Assembly (NCBI GenBank): GCA_004556345.1
Contig: SFHQ01000021.1
Coordinates: forward strand, 1 to 28,099
Source: Clostridiales bacterium
GTDB lineage: Bacteria; Bacillota; Clostridia; Oscillospirales; Oscillospiraceae
Length of the DNA stretch: 28,099 nucleotides
Direction: 5' to 3'
Numbering within the stretch: position 1 is the stretch's first letter; each line of letters begins with the position of its first letter. Shown piece after piece: positions 6,731 through 14,920 of the stretch. The translations under genes and the position numbers were made by a program. A model generated the notes under the pieces. It was given only the letters and a program-made list of their open reading frames with translations. It was not told where the DNA came from and did not search any database.

Positions 6731-7750
6731 TTAGTCCTTGTCTGCCAGAACCAGCTTGGTCAGAGCGGGGCAGACGTCATACAGGTTGCCGATGACACCC
6801 AGGTCAGCCACGTCGAAGATGGGAGCCTCAGCGTCCTTGTTGATGGCAACGATGAAGTCGGAGGAACCCATGCCAGCCAGGTGCTGGATAGCGCCGGAGA
6901 TACCGCAGGCGACATACAGCTTGGGGCCGACGGTCTTACCGGTCTGGCCAACCTGATGGGAGTGGGGGATCCAGCCAGCGTCAACAGCGGCACGGGAAGC
7001 ACCAACGACAGCGCCCAGAGCGTCAGCCAGGGGCTTGATGGTGGTGTCGAAGCCCTCGGGGCCGCCCAGGCCACGGCCGCCGGAGACGATGATGTCAGCG
7101 CCTTCCAGGTCGACCTTCTCGCCTTCCTCAGCGATGGTCTCGATCACCTTGATGCGGATCTGGTCAGCGGGGAAGACATAGTCGATCTTCTCGACCTCGG
7201 CAGTGCGGGTGTAGTCAGCCTCCAGCTTCTTGTTCACGCCAGGACGGCAGGTACCGATCTGGGGGAAGGTGAAGGGGCACAGGATGGTAGCCATCAGGTT
7301 ACCACCGAAAGCAGGACGGGTCCAAGCAACCTTGCCGGAAGCTTCGTCGATGTCCAGGGAGGTGCAGTCTGCGGTCAGACCGGTCTTCAGACGACCAGCG
7401 ACACGGGGGCCCAGGTCACGGCCCATGGGGGAAGCGCCCATCAGGATGGTGGTGGGGCAGTTGTTCTTGACGCACTCCACGATAGCAGCGGTGTAAGCGT
7501 CAGTGCTGTAGTGATCATAGACCTCGTTGTCCAGGACCATGACCTTGTCGGCGCCGTGAGCGATGGCTTCCTTAACAGCCTCGTCGCAGTTGTAGCCGAT
7601 GACCAGAGCGACGGTCTGACCGCCCTGGATGCCAGCCAGACGACGGCCGGGGTTCAGCAGCTCCAGGCCAACGTTTCTGGCCTTGCCGTCTTTGGTTTCA
7701 ATAAAGACCCACAGGTCCTTAGTCTTTGCTTCGTAGCTAGTCTGTAACAT
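6731..7750 (-). CDS. etfA: Electron transfer flavoprotein, alpha subunit
   Basis: A 339-residue EtfA, the FAD-carrying half of the EtfAB heterodimer in the cytoplasm. The C-terminal FAD domain is clear: SGGRGLGGPEGFDT, GASRAAVDAGW, HSHQVGQTGKTVGPKLY and ACGISGAIQHLAGM, then VAINKDAEAPIFDVADLG. It follows etfB after 21 bases and precedes the acyl-CoA dehydrogenase by about 90, so the three form one operon. GGGAGGACG lies about 7 bases before the ATG. In butyrate producers this Etf type bifurcates electrons from NADH to crotonyl-CoA and ferredoxin; this role is inferred from the neighbours, not proved by the sequence. Confidence 0.96.
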   Translation of the reverse strand: MLQTSYEAKTKDLWVFIETKDGKARNVGLELLNPGRRLAGIQGGQTVALVIGYNCDEAVKEAIAHGADKVMVLDNEVYDHYSTDAYTAAIVECVKNNCPTTILMGASPMGRDLGPRVAGRLKTGLTADCTSLDIDEASGKVAWTRPAFGGNLMATILCPFTFPQIGTCRPGVNKKLEADYTRTAEVEKIDYVFPADQIRIKVIETIAEEGEKVDLEGADIIVSGGRGLGGPEGFDTTIKPLADALGAVVGASRAAVDAGWIPHSHQVGQTGKTVGPKLYVACGISGAIQHLAGMGSSDFIVAINKDAEAPIFDVADLGVIGNLYDVCPALTKLVLADKD

Positions 7751-7771
7751 TGTATTTCGTCCTCCCCTCTA

Positions 7772-8581
7772 TTAAATGATGCCCTTGTCCTTGAGCAGGT
7801 CGTACAGCTTCTTAGCGGACTCTTCAGGAGTCTCCTCCTTGATCTTCAGGCCGCCTTCCTTACGGGGAGGAGTGAAGCTCTTCTTAACCTTGGTGGGAGA
7901 ACCCTTCAGGCCGGATCTCTCAACGTCCAGGCCGCAGTCAGCAGCGTTCAGAACGGGGATCTTAGCCTTGTTTGCAGCCATCTTGGACTTGATGGTGGGG
8001 AAGCGGGGCTCATAGTCGGGCTTGGTGACGGTCACTGCGCAGGGGCAAGCCATCTCCAGGATCTCGAAGCCGTCCTCCAGCTCCTTCTTCACGCGAACAG
8101 ACTTGCCGTCCTCGGTGGGCCAAACTTCCCAAGCATAGGTGACCTGGGGAATGTCCAGATCCTCAGCGACCTGGGGGCCGACCTGAGCGGTATCGCCGTC
8201 GATAGCCTGCTTACCGAACATGATCATGTCGAACTTCAGGCCTTCCAGCTCCTCGATCTTCTCCTTAGCCTGGGACAGGATGTAACCGGTAGCCAGGGTA
8301 TCGGAACCGCCGCATGCACGGTCGGAGACCAGGTAAGCCTTGTCGCCGCCAACAGACAGGCACTCCTTCAGAGCGACCAGAGCCTGCTCGGGACCCATGG
8401 ACAGAACGACGATCTTGGTGTTCTTGTCCTTGTCCTTAATACGGGCAGCAGCTTCGAGTGCATAAGCATCGAAGGGGCTGACGATGGCGGGAACGCCCTC
8501 GCGCATCAAGGTGTTGGTCACGGGATCAATTTTGATGATGGTCGTGTCCGGCACTTGTTTAATGCAAACAAGTATGTTCAT
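7772..8581 (-). CDS. etfB: Electron transfer flavoprotein, beta subunit
   Basis: A 269-residue EtfB, partner of EtfA. It opens with the family signature MNILVCIKQVPDT, followed by SPFDAYALEAAARIKD, VVLSMGPEQA, and GKQAIDGDTAQVGPQVAE, the nucleotide-binding loop region. It is the first gene of the etfB-etfA-acyl-CoA dehydrogenase operon, behind a consensus-like promoter (8803-8831) and a leader of about 215 bases that can fold extensively. GGGGGAAATC lies before the ATG. Etf from butyrate pathways binds a second FAD in the EtfB half for bifurcation; the sequence fits that class by context. Confidence 0.96.
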   Translation of the reverse strand: MNILVCIKQVPDTTIIKIDPVTNTLMREGVPAIVSPFDAYALEAAARIKDKDKNTKIVVLSMGPEQALVALKECLSVGGDKAYLVSDRACGGSDTLATGYILSQAKEKIEELEGLKFDMIMFGKQAIDGDTAQVGPQVAEDLDIPQVTYAWEVWPTEDGKSVRVKKELEDGFEILEMACPCAVTVTKPDYEPRFPTIKSKMAANKAKIPVLNAADCGLDVERSGLKGSPTKVKKSFTPPRKEGGLKIKEETPEESAKKLYDLLKDKGII

Positions 8582-8611
8582 TTCTGATTTCCCCCTATAT
8601 TAATGATTTGT

Positions 8612-8797
8612 TTTATTCTGACAGCGCCGCCCCATTCCTTTCTCAGCGAGAAACCGGGGGCGGCAAGCGCCCGTGGCCTCAGCCGAAGCAAAAGAGCCTG
8701 ACTGCTCTGTCATAAACGCCGACCCGGAGGGAGTCTCCGGTGGCAGACGTTTCTCGGAAAGGAGCGCAGTTTAGCTCACCCTTCCAGTACATTACGG
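8612..8797 (-). promoter_or_regulatory. Long structured 5' leader of the etfB operon, unknown class
   Basis: The RNA starting near 8797 can form a long-range closing stem: UCCUUUC (8763-8757 on the minus strand) with GAAAGGA (8642-8636), and CGAGAAAC (8756-8749) with GUUUCUCG (8654-8647). Inside lie hairpins CCGGAG/CUCCGG (8740-8735 with 8729-8724), AGAGC/GCUCU (8708-8704 with 8697-8693) and GGGCG/CGCCC (8672-8668 with 8662-8658), plus AAACG/CGUUU. Upstream, GGAA…GAGC can pair with GCUC…UUCC (about 8785-8756) and would compete with the closing stem. It matches no riboswitch I know (TPP, FMN, cobalamin, SAM, THF, T-box considered). No U run is seen, so control might be translational. Confidence 0.55.
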
Positions 8798-8802
8798 TGT
8801 GT

Positions 8803-8831
8803 ATTATAGCAAAGCTTTTTTGAAATTACAA
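8803..8831 (-). promoter_or_regulatory. Promoter of the etfB-etfA-acyl-CoA dehydrogenase operon
   Basis: Minus-strand TTGTAA (8826-8831), 17 bases, perfect TATAAT (8803-8808). It places the start near 8797, about 215 bases before the etfB ATG. Confidence 0.8.
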
Positions 8832-8849
8832 GCAGGGAATGTATCATAT

Positions 8850-8900
8850 CAGGAAAAAAATTTTTCCTGTTTTTCCGCGATTTTAGGCGTTTCGCCTAAA
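8850..8900 (-). other. Two hairpins downstream of lysC, possible operon end
   Basis: TTTAGGCG/CGCCTAAA (8882-8889 with 8893-8900) and CAGGAAAAA/TTTTTCCTG (8850-8858 with 8861-8869) are perfect inverted repeats. On the minus strand the second contains a run of seven U. They lie 70-120 bases after the lysC stop and just before the etfB promoter, so they may end the amino acid operon, but neither has the classic stem-then-U form. Confidence 0.4.
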
Positions 8901-8969
8901 TAGCACAAAAGATTTGCCGCAAAACGCCCTTCTGCGTCCGTTTTCCCCGCCGTGCGCCGCTTTGGATGC

Positions 8970-10184
8970 TTATTCCCCGAAGAACTTATCGTGGATGGCC
9001 TGGACCGCCATGTTGGCGTCGGCCTCGTCCAGCAGGACGGAAACCTTGATCTCACTGGTGGAGATCATGTGGATGTTGATGTCCGCATCGTACAGGGCGC
9101 CGAACATCTTGGCGGCCACGCCGGCGTTGTCGACCATGCCGGCGCCGACGATCGAGACCTTCACGACGCTCTTATCCACGTCGATGTGGTCAAAGGCCAG
9201 GCTGCTCTTGTGGGCCTCCAGCAGGGCCACGGCCTGGTCCACGTCGCTGCGGCGGACAGTGAAGCTGATGTCCTGGCTCTCGTCCCGGCCGATGGACTGG
9301 AGGATGATGTCCACGTTGATGTTCTGCTGGCCCAGCAGAGAGAAGACTTTATAGGCGATACCGGGGCGGTCCTCCACGCCCACCAGGGCCAGACGGGCTA
9401 CGTTCTTGTCTTTTGCCACGCCGCTGATCTGGGTCTTTTCCATTTGCTTTGCAACCTCCTTGACTTTCGTGCCCGGTTTTCTCTCGAAACTGGACAGCAC
9501 TTCTAAATTCACCTGATATTTCTTGGCCAGCTCCACGGAACGGTTGTGGAGGACCTGAGCGCCCAGGCTGGCCAGCTCCAGCATCTCGTCGAAGGTGATC
9601 TCCTCCAGCTTTCTGGCCCCCTTGACGTAGCGGGGGTCGGCGGTGTAGATGCCGTCCACGTCGGTGTAGATCTGGCACAGGTCGGCCTTCAGCGCCGCAG
9701 CCAGCGCCACGGCAGAGGTGTCGGAGCCGCCGCGGCCCAGGGTGGTGATGTCGCCGTACTTGTTGATGCCCTGGAAGCCCGTCACGATGACGATGGAGTG
9801 GCTTCGGTCCAGCTCGGACTGGACGCGCTCGGCGTTGATCTTCTTGATGCGGGCGCTGCTGTAGCTGCTGTTGGTCTGGAAGCCGGCCTGCCAGCCGGTC
9901 AGGGAGACCACGGGCAGACCCATGGTCTCAATGGCCATGGCGCACAGGGCGCAGGAGATCTGCTCGCCGGTGGACAGCAGCATATCCATCTCCCGCTTGG
10001 ATGCGTTGGGGTTGATCTCCTTGGCCTTTTCAATGAGGTCGTCGGTGGTGTCGCCCTGGGCGGAGAGGACCGCCACCACTTGGTTGCCCTGGCGGTAGGT
10101 GTCCGCGATGATCTGCGCCACGTTGCGGATGCGGTCGGCGTTGGCCACGGAGGTCCCGCCGAATTTCTGTACAATCAGTCCCAT
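8970..10184 (-). CDS. lysC: Aspartate kinase
   Basis: Phosphorylates aspartate with ATP, the first step to lysine, threonine, methionine and diaminopimelate. The 404 residues match monofunctional class II aspartokinases. The kinase domain opens with VQKFGGTSVA (5-14) and carries STGEQISCAL, TGFQGIN and GRGGSDTSAVALAAAL. Two C-terminal ACT domains follow (LALVGVEDRPGIAYKVF and VSIVGAGMVDNAGVAAKMF), which in this family bind lysine or threonine for feedback. AGGAGGT stands 8 bases before the ATG at 10184. It is the last gene of the ACT-hom-lysC operon, 127 bases after hom. Which effector binds cannot be told from sequence. Confidence 0.97.
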   Translation of the reverse strand: MGLIVQKFGGTSVANADRIRNVAQIIADTYRQGNQVVAVLSAQGDTTDDLIEKAKEINPNASKREMDMLLSTGEQISCALCAMAIETMGLPVVSLTGWQAGFQTNSSYSSARIKKINAERVQSELDRSHSIVIVTGFQGINKYGDITTLGRGGSDTSAVALAAALKADLCQIYTDVDGIYTADPRYVKGARKLEEITFDEMLELASLGAQVLHNRSVELAKKYQVNLEVLSSFERKPGTKVKEVAKQMEKTQISGVAKDKNVARLALVGVEDRPGIAYKVFSLLGQQNINVDIILQSIGRDESQDISFTVRRSDVDQAVALLEAHKSSLAFDHIDVDKSVVKVSIVGAGMVDNAGVAAKMFGALYDADINIHMISTSEIKVSVLLDEADANMAVQAIHDKFFGE

Positions 10185-10204
10185 CTCACATTACCTCCTG
10201 TCAT

Positions 10205-10291
10205 CCGGCGGGCCGGCGATTCCGGCCGCCGGAGGGAACGAGATTGCTTATTTATTGAGAAAGCGCTGCCCCATCCTATGTCCAGGGCGGC
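10205..10291 (-). other. Hairpins between hom and lysC
   Basis: CCGGCGG with CCGCCGG (10205-10211, 10226-10232) continues into CCGG/CCGG, a GC-only stem of about 11 pairs. GCTGCCC with GGGCGGC (10265-10271, 10285-10291) forms a second stem. The first ends about 10 bases before the lysC ribosome binding site. No U run follows either; they may set the relative expression of hom and lysC. Confidence 0.5.
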
Positions 10292-10311
10292 AAAAGAGGG
10301 TATCTATTTGG

Positions 10312-11502
10312 TCAATCCAGCACGCGGATCACGGCCAGCACGTCCCTGCCGGCCAGGAGCTTGTCCAGCTCCGGGCGGGTCATGGCGGCGGTGATCCAGC
10401 CGCTCTCCCCGGCCTCCGCGTTGGGGACGGTGAGCTTCTCCCCGGCCAGCTCGCCGCTGGCCAGACGGACGTACCACTGGCTGGACAGCTCGTCGGGAGA
10501 GAAGACGGCGTCGGGGCGGTTGGGCTGCCAGGGGCGGTAGCCGGCCCGGTCCATCTGGCGGGCGGCGGCGATGACGTCGGCCACCACGGCGCTGGCGGTG
10601 GGCAGCTTGCCTGCGCCCCGGCCATAGAACATCACGTCGCCCACGGCGTTGCCCTTGACCTTAATGGCGTTGAACACGTCCTCGACCCCGGCCAGGGGGT
10701 CCTGGTTCCCCACGAAATGGGGCTCCACATAGGCGCAGATCGTCCCGTCCTCGCGGGCGATGGAGCGGCCCAGCAGCTTCAGGCTCCTGCCGGCGGCGGC
10801 GGCGTAGGCCTCGTCGGCCAGGGTGATCTTGGTGATGCCGGTGGTGGGGACCTGGTCCGGCAGCAGGTGCCAGCCATAGGCGATGGAGGAGAGGATGCAC
10901 AGCTTCCGGCAGGTGTCCTTGCCCTCCACGTCGGCGGAGGGGTCCTGCTCGGCGTAGCCGTTGGCCTGGGCACCCGCGAGGGCCTCGGCAAAGGGAACAT
11001 GGTCCTTGACCATGCGGGTGAAGATATAGTTGGCGGTGCCGTTCAAAATGCCGCAGATCTCCAGGATCTCGTTGGCGGACATGCACTCGCTCAGGGGCCG
11101 CAGGATGGGGATGCCCCCGCCCACGCTGGCCTCAAAGAGATAGACGGCGTTGTTCTGGGCGGCCAGGTCCAGCAGACGGCGGCCGTGGGTGGCCACCAAT
11201 TCTTTGTTGGAGGTGACCACGCTCTTGCCCTGCTTCAGGGCCCGCTCGGTGAAGTCCAGGGCAGCGCCCACACCGCCGATGGTCTCCACGACCACGTTGA
11301 CCTCCGGGTCATGCTCGATGACGGAGAAGTCCTTCACAAAATGCTGCGCAAAGGGGCTGTCGGGGAAGTCCCGCACGTCCAAGATATACTTGACTTCAAT
11401 GAGCTCGTCGGCTTTTTTCTGGATGCCGGCGCCGTTGCCGGAGAGGACCTCCGCCACACCGGAGCCGACCACGCCGAAGCCCAGGATCGCTACTTTGACC
11501 AT
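10312..11502 (-). CDS. hom: Homoserine dehydrogenase
   Basis: Reduces aspartate semialdehyde to homoserine with NAD(P)H, the branch to threonine and methionine. The N-terminal Rossmann motif is VAILGFGVVGSGVAEVL, followed by VVETIGG and VVTSNKELVATHG. The catalytic domain has CGILNGTANYIFTRM and NGYAEQDPSADVEGKDTCRKL, with the Asp and Lys residues typical of the active site. At 396 residues it is slightly shorter than the common 410-430, but its end (QWYVRLASGELAG… to DVLAVIRVLD) fits a compact ACT-like regulatory tail. It is the middle gene of the ACT-hom-lysC operon, 79 bases after the ACT gene. Confidence 0.96.
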   Translation of the reverse strand: MVKVAILGFGVVGSGVAEVLSGNGAGIQKKADELIEVKYILDVRDFPDSPFAQHFVKDFSVIEHDPEVNVVVETIGGVGAALDFTERALKQGKSVVTSNKELVATHGRRLLDLAAQNNAVYLFEASVGGGIPILRPLSECMSANEILEICGILNGTANYIFTRMVKDHVPFAEALAGAQANGYAEQDPSADVEGKDTCRKLCILSSIAYGWHLLPDQVPTTGITKITLADEAYAAAAGRSLKLLGRSIAREDGTICAYVEPHFVGNQDPLAGVEDVFNAIKVKGNAVGDVMFYGRGAGKLPTASAVVADVIAAARQMDRAGYRPWQPNRPDAVFSPDELSSQWYVRLASGELAGEKLTVPNAEAGESGWITAAMTRPELDKLLAGRDVLAVIRVLD

Positions 11503-11581
11503 AATGATTCTTCCATCCTTTTCTGAGATTCCGATTTCCTTTTTCCTTAAATTTGTATCCGTTTTGTTTTGGGGAAGGACA

Positions 11582-12022
11582 TCACCCCGCCAGCACCTCG
11601 CTGCGCAGCACGCCGTCCACGCTGTTGAGCTTAGCCAGCAGATCCTGCAAGGACCCCTGCAAGCCGGAGGTCTCGGCGTTCACCGTGACCACAGCGCAGC
11701 CGTTGATGGGCAGACCCTGGTTGATGGTGAGGATATTGGCCCCGGAGCTGGCAAAGAGATTCAGCATGTGGGACAAGATCCCCGGTTCGTCCTTCAGCAT
11801 CATCTGAAAGGTCACGATCCGACCATGGAGCATATCCTGAAAAGGCCGGACTGCATCCTTATATTTATAAAACGCGCTGCGGCTGATGCCCACCAGCTGG
11901 ACCGCCTGGTTGACGGTCTCCGCCTCGCCGGTGTCCAGCATCCGCCGGGCCTGGACTACCTTGTGAAAGATCTCAGGCAGGGCCTCCGCGTCTACGATGT
12001 AATAGTTGGGCGCTTTTGACAT
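11582..12022 (-). CDS. pheB: ACT domain protein of the PheB / UPF0735 family
   Basis: A 146-residue protein found next to homoserine dehydrogenase or thr genes in many Firmicutes. The N-terminal half (YYIVDAEALPEIFHKVVQAR, then a helix-turn-helix-like AVQLVGISRSAFYKYKDAV near 40-58) precedes a C-terminal ACT domain (VTFQMMLKDEPGILSHML, SSGANILTINQGLPI, AVVTVNAETS). ACT domains bind amino acids, so a sensor role for aspartate-family amino acids is plausible. The HTH-like part suggests nucleic-acid binding, but the biochemical function of the family is not established. CGGAGG stands 6 bases before the ATG. It leads the operon with hom and lysC behind the promoter at 12077-12105. Confidence 0.92.
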   Translation of the reverse strand: MSKAPNYYIVDAEALPEIFHKVVQARRMLDTGEAETVNQAVQLVGISRSAFYKYKDAVRPFQDMLHGRIVTFQMMLKDEPGILSHMLNLFASSGANILTINQGLPINGCAVVTVNAETSGLQGSLQDLLAKLNSVDGVLRSEVLAG

Positions 12023-12076
12023 GGTTGCCTCCGTTTCATAGGATCATAGATCGTCCTTTGGATCAGTGCGTCTGCT

Positions 12077-12105
12077 ATTCTAACACATCTGTCCGCGTAT
12101 GGCAA
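12077..12105 (-). promoter_or_regulatory. Promoter of the ACT-hom-lysC operon
   Basis: Minus-strand TTGCCA (12100-12105), 17 bases, TAGAAT (12077-12082). The leader of about 50 bases shows no terminator or leader peptide, so simple attenuation is not apparent. Confidence 0.7.
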
Positions 12106-12169
12106 CCCAAAGTGTTTGTCTGAACGACAGTTTTTCCTTTTCTTTTGCCGTTGTTTCGGTCATATCAGC

Positions 12170-12204
12170 AAAAAGCGGCCCCCGGAAGAAGCTCCGGGGG
12201 CCGC
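12170..12204 (-). terminator. Terminator of the penicillin-binding protein gene
   Basis: GCGGCCCCCGGA (12175-12186) pairs perfectly with TCCGGGGGCCGC (12193-12204), then five U on the minus strand (12174-12170). It lies 15 bases beyond the stop codon at 12219. Confidence 0.95.
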
Positions 12205-12218
12205 TGCGGCGAAGGGGT

Positions 12219-14687
12219 TCAGCTTGCTTTGGAGATGGACCTCCCCTCCCGCCGTCTGCGGGGGGTGGTGGTCTCACCGCCGGTGGTCTCGGCAGGGGGC
12301 GTTTCAGCGGGGGGCGTGGTGGTGCCGCCGTTGTCGCCGGTGCCGGTGTCGGGGGTGGTGGTACCGTTGTCGGTGGTGCCGCCGTTGTTGTTGGTGGTAC
12401 CACCGTTGTTGGTGGTCCCGCCGGTGCCGCCGCCGTTCCCATTGCTGTTGGAGGGACGGGTGCTCGGTGCCTTATGATAGGTGCAGGTGCCGGTGGGCGC
12501 ATCCTCCGGTAGGAAGGTGCCGGTGGCCAGATGGCCGGAGCAGTAAGGCCCGGGCAGCATCCCGCTGGAGAGGCAGTAGGTGACGGTCTTCAGGTTGTCC
12601 GGCACATCGAACTTCTTATACTCCAGGCCCTGGTGGACCTTGGACATGACCTGGTTCCACAGAACCGGCGAAGGATTGTTCAGGCCACTGGCCAGTCTCT
12701 CCTGCCGGTCATAGCCCGTCCAGATCGCTGCGGTGTAGTAGGGCGTGTAGCCCACGAACCACAGGTCCTTTCGGGAGGTGGTGGTGCCGGTCTTACCGGC
12801 GATCTCCTGGCCGGAGAAGTTGGCCTTCTTACCGGTACCGTCAGAGATGACGCGCTGGAGCATCTCGGTCATATAATAGGTGGTGCGCTGGGACAGGACG
12901 TTCGGTTCATCCTCCGTCTCATTGCGCAGCATGGGCTGGCCGTTGCTGTCCGTGACCATGGTGTAGGTCTTGGGGGTCTTATAGGTCCCCTGGTTGGGGA
13001 AGACGGCATAGGCCGCCGCCATATCCAGGGTGGTCACGCCTTCCGTCAGACCGCCCAGAGCCAGCTGGGCGCGGCCGATGTCGCTGTACTTCTGGTCACC
13101 GCGGGTCAGGCTGCGGATGAGCTTGATGTGGAACTTATCCTGCATAAAGTCAAAGCTCGTCTCCGGCGTGACCATATCCAGGACCTTCACGGCCACGGTG
13201 TTGAGGGACTGCTCCACGGCATAGGAGACCGTGACGTTGCCGCGGTAGCCGCCGGCGGCGTTCACAGGCCAGTCTCTGCCGTTGATCTTGTCCACGGGGC
13301 TGTCCTCCACCGTGGTGGTGGGCTTGACCTTGCCCAGCTCGATGGCAGGGGCATAGACGGAGAGGGGCTTGATGGAAGAGCCTGGGGGCCGCTTACTGCT
13401 GGTGGCCCGGTTCAGGCTGCGACTGACGGTCTTTTCGCCCAGGCCGCCGGCCATGGCCACCACTTCCCCGCTCACGTTGTCCACAACGGTGATGGCGGAC
13501 TGCAATCTCTGGCCGCTGCTGGAGACCACGTCCTTATACTCGGAGTTCTGGTAGACCTCGTCCACCGCCGCCTGGACGTTCGGGTTCATGCAGGTGTAGA
13601 TCTCCAGGCCGCCGGAGAAGACCTTGGTCTTGGCGTACTGCTCAGACCAGTTGTACTTGTCGCACAGGTCCTGGATGACGTCGTTGATGACCTGGTCCAC
13701 ATACCAGGAATAGACGGTGTTCTTTTTCTTGGTGCTGTCGGCCTCACCGTCGCCGTCCTTGTCCTCATAGGGGTTGCTGAAGACCAGCTCTTCGGCGGCT
13801 GCCTGGTCGTGCTCCTCCTGGGTGATGTACCCCTGCTCCAACATGGCGTTGAGGATGGTCAGCTGGCGCTCCTTGTTGAAGTCCTTGGAGGTCTTGACCT
13901 CGCCGGTGTCCGGGTCCGTGATGGAGAGGTGGCCCAGGGGGTCATACTTCGAGGGGTTGTTCGTGATGCCGATGAGGCAGGCACATTCGGCCAGGTCCAG
14001 CTCAGAAACGTGCTTGCCGAAATAGGTGTAGGCGGCGGTGTACACGCCGTTGCACCCCTGGCCCAGGTAGATATAGTTGAGGTAGGCCTCCAGAATATCG
14101 TCCTTGGTGTACTTCTTCTCAAACTCCAGGGCACGGAAGATCTCCATGACCTTTCGTTTCACGGTGACCTCATCGTCGCTGGTCATGTTCTTGATCAGCT
14201 GCTGGGTCAGGGTCGAGCCGCCCTGGATGCTCCGGCCGGTGAACATCAGGCTGATGGCCTTGGCCGTGCGGACCCAGTCCACGCCGTTGTGCTTGTAAAA
14301 GCGCTTGTCCTCAATGGCCACGGCGGCATCCTTCAGATACTGGGGGATCTCATCCGAGGAGACCCACACGCGGTTTTCCTCGCCGTATAGGGTCTGGACC
14401 GTTTCATAGGTCCCCGTCTCTGGGTTTTGGGCCAGCACTTTACTGGTCAGGTTGGGGTTAAAGTCGCTCATGTCCAGGCTGGCGTCGGGAATGATGACGT
14501 TTTTAATGTAGGCCGCCGACATACACAGCAGCATAGCCAGGGTGATGACAAAGATGAGGACGATCGTCATCACGACCTTAAAGGCTCGGCCGTGCTTTTT
14601 TCGTTTTCGTCTTGTAGCGCCGCCCCGGCGGCCTCTGGGGTCTTGATCCCGGCGGTCGTAGGAGCGTGTGTCGCGATGTTTGTCCAA
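12219..14687 (-). CDS. Class A penicillin-binding protein (PBP1A type)
   Basis: A bifunctional peptidoglycan synthase of about 822 residues. A short basic cytoplasmic segment rich in Arg/Lys is followed by one membrane anchor (VVMTIVLIFVITLAMLLC). The GT51 glycosyltransferase domain carries EDKRFYKHNGVDW and QGGSTLTQQLIKNM; the transpeptidase has PGSSIKPL (SxxK with the active Ser), SLN in the SxN position and KTGTT. A Thr/Gly/Asn/Pro-rich extracellular tail ends the protein. I start at TTG 14687 because GGAGG stands 7 bases before it and MDKHRD… begins there; a longer ATG frame (14726) has no ribosome site. The last residues (RRRREGRSISKAS) are oddly basic and follow a run of six C, so a different natural end is possible. 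Confidence 0.95.
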   Translation of the reverse strand: MDKHRDTRSYDRRDQDPRGRRGGATRRKRKKHGRAFKVVMTIVLIFVITLAMLLCMSAAYIKNVIIPDASLDMSDFNPNLTSKVLAQNPETGTYETVQTLYGEENRVWVSSDEIPQYLKDAAVAIEDKRFYKHNGVDWVRTAKAISLMFTGRSIQGGSTLTQQLIKNMTSDDEVTVKRKVMEIFRALEFEKKYTKDDILEAYLNYIYLGQGCNGVYTAAYTYFGKHVSELDLAECACLIGITNNPSKYDPLGHLSITDPDTGEVKTSKDFNKERQLTILNAMLEQGYITQEEHDQAAAEELVFSNPYEDKDGDGEADSTKKKNTVYSWYVDQVINDVIQDLCDKYNWSEQYAKTKVFSGGLEIYTCMNPNVQAAVDEVYQNSEYKDVVSSSGQRLQSAITVVDNVSGEVVAMAGGLGEKTVSRSLNRATSSKRPPGSSIKPLSVYAPAIELGKVKPTTTVEDSPVDKINGRDWPVNAAGGYRGNVTVSYAVEQSLNTVAVKVLDMVTPETSFDFMQDKFHIKLIRSLTRGDQKYSDIGRAQLALGGLTEGVTTLDMAAAYAVFPNQGTYKTPKTYTMVTDSNGQPMLRNETEDEPNVLSQRTTYYMTEMLQRVISDGTGKKANFSGQEIAGKTGTTTSRKDLWFVGYTPYYTAAIWTGYDRQERLASGLNNPSPVLWNQVMSKVHQGLEYKKFDVPDNLKTVTYCLSSGMLPGPYCSGHLATGTFLPEDAPTGTCTYHKAPSTRPSNSNGNGGGTGGTTNNGGTTNNNGGTTDNGTTTPDTGTGDNGGTTTPPAETPPAETTGGETTTPRRRREGRSISKAS
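12262..12450 (-). repeat. Low-complexity tail-coding segment of the PBP gene
   Basis: The coding strand is built from imperfect GGC/ACC/AAC-type codons giving Gly-Thr-Thr, Asn-Asn, Pro-Ala-Glu-Thr runs (GGTTNN units repeated about three times). Such tails are common on clostridial PBP1A and are likely to vary in length between strains. Confidence 0.75.
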
Positions 14688-14774
14688 TGTGACACCTCCG
14701 AATTGGAATAGGGACAGCCGCCGCAACCGCGGCAGGCTTCGATGCGGAATGTTGGAACCTCGCCTATTTTATGT

Positions 14775-14802
14775 ATTATACCACAGGATTTCCATTTGTC
14801 TA
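14775..14802 (-). promoter_or_regulatory. Promoter of the penicillin-binding protein gene
   Basis: Minus-strand TAGACA (14797-14802), 16 bases, perfect TATAAT (14775-14780). The leader to the TTG start is about 80 bases. Confidence 0.7.
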
Positions 14803-14861
14803 TCCGTGACGGAAAGATTTTTGCCGTCGGAAAGTTTCCCGAAATTTTCCGCGCTTTACTC

Positions 14862-14890
14862 TTGCAATTTCACAGTATTGAGGGTACAAT
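14862..14890 (+). promoter_or_regulatory. Promoter of the DUF1292 gene
   Basis: TTGCAA (14862-14867), 17 bases, TACAAT (14885-14890), about 25 bases before the ribosome binding site AAAGGAG. It is divergent from the PBP promoter at 14775-14802. Confidence 0.8.
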
Positions 14891-14920
14891 AACAGGCAGA
14901 TAAACAAAGGAGAACATGGC

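Noticed and set aside
8630..8660. CUGAGA in the etfB leader as a sign of a TPP riboswitch
   Set aside because: The rest of the thi-box (the ACCUGAU and GAUAAUGCCAGC elements) is missing, so the six bases are chance.
12250..12450. CRISPR-like or tandem DNA repeat in the GGTGGT-rich stretch
   Set aside because: The units are irregular and lie in frame in the PBP tail, with no spacers.
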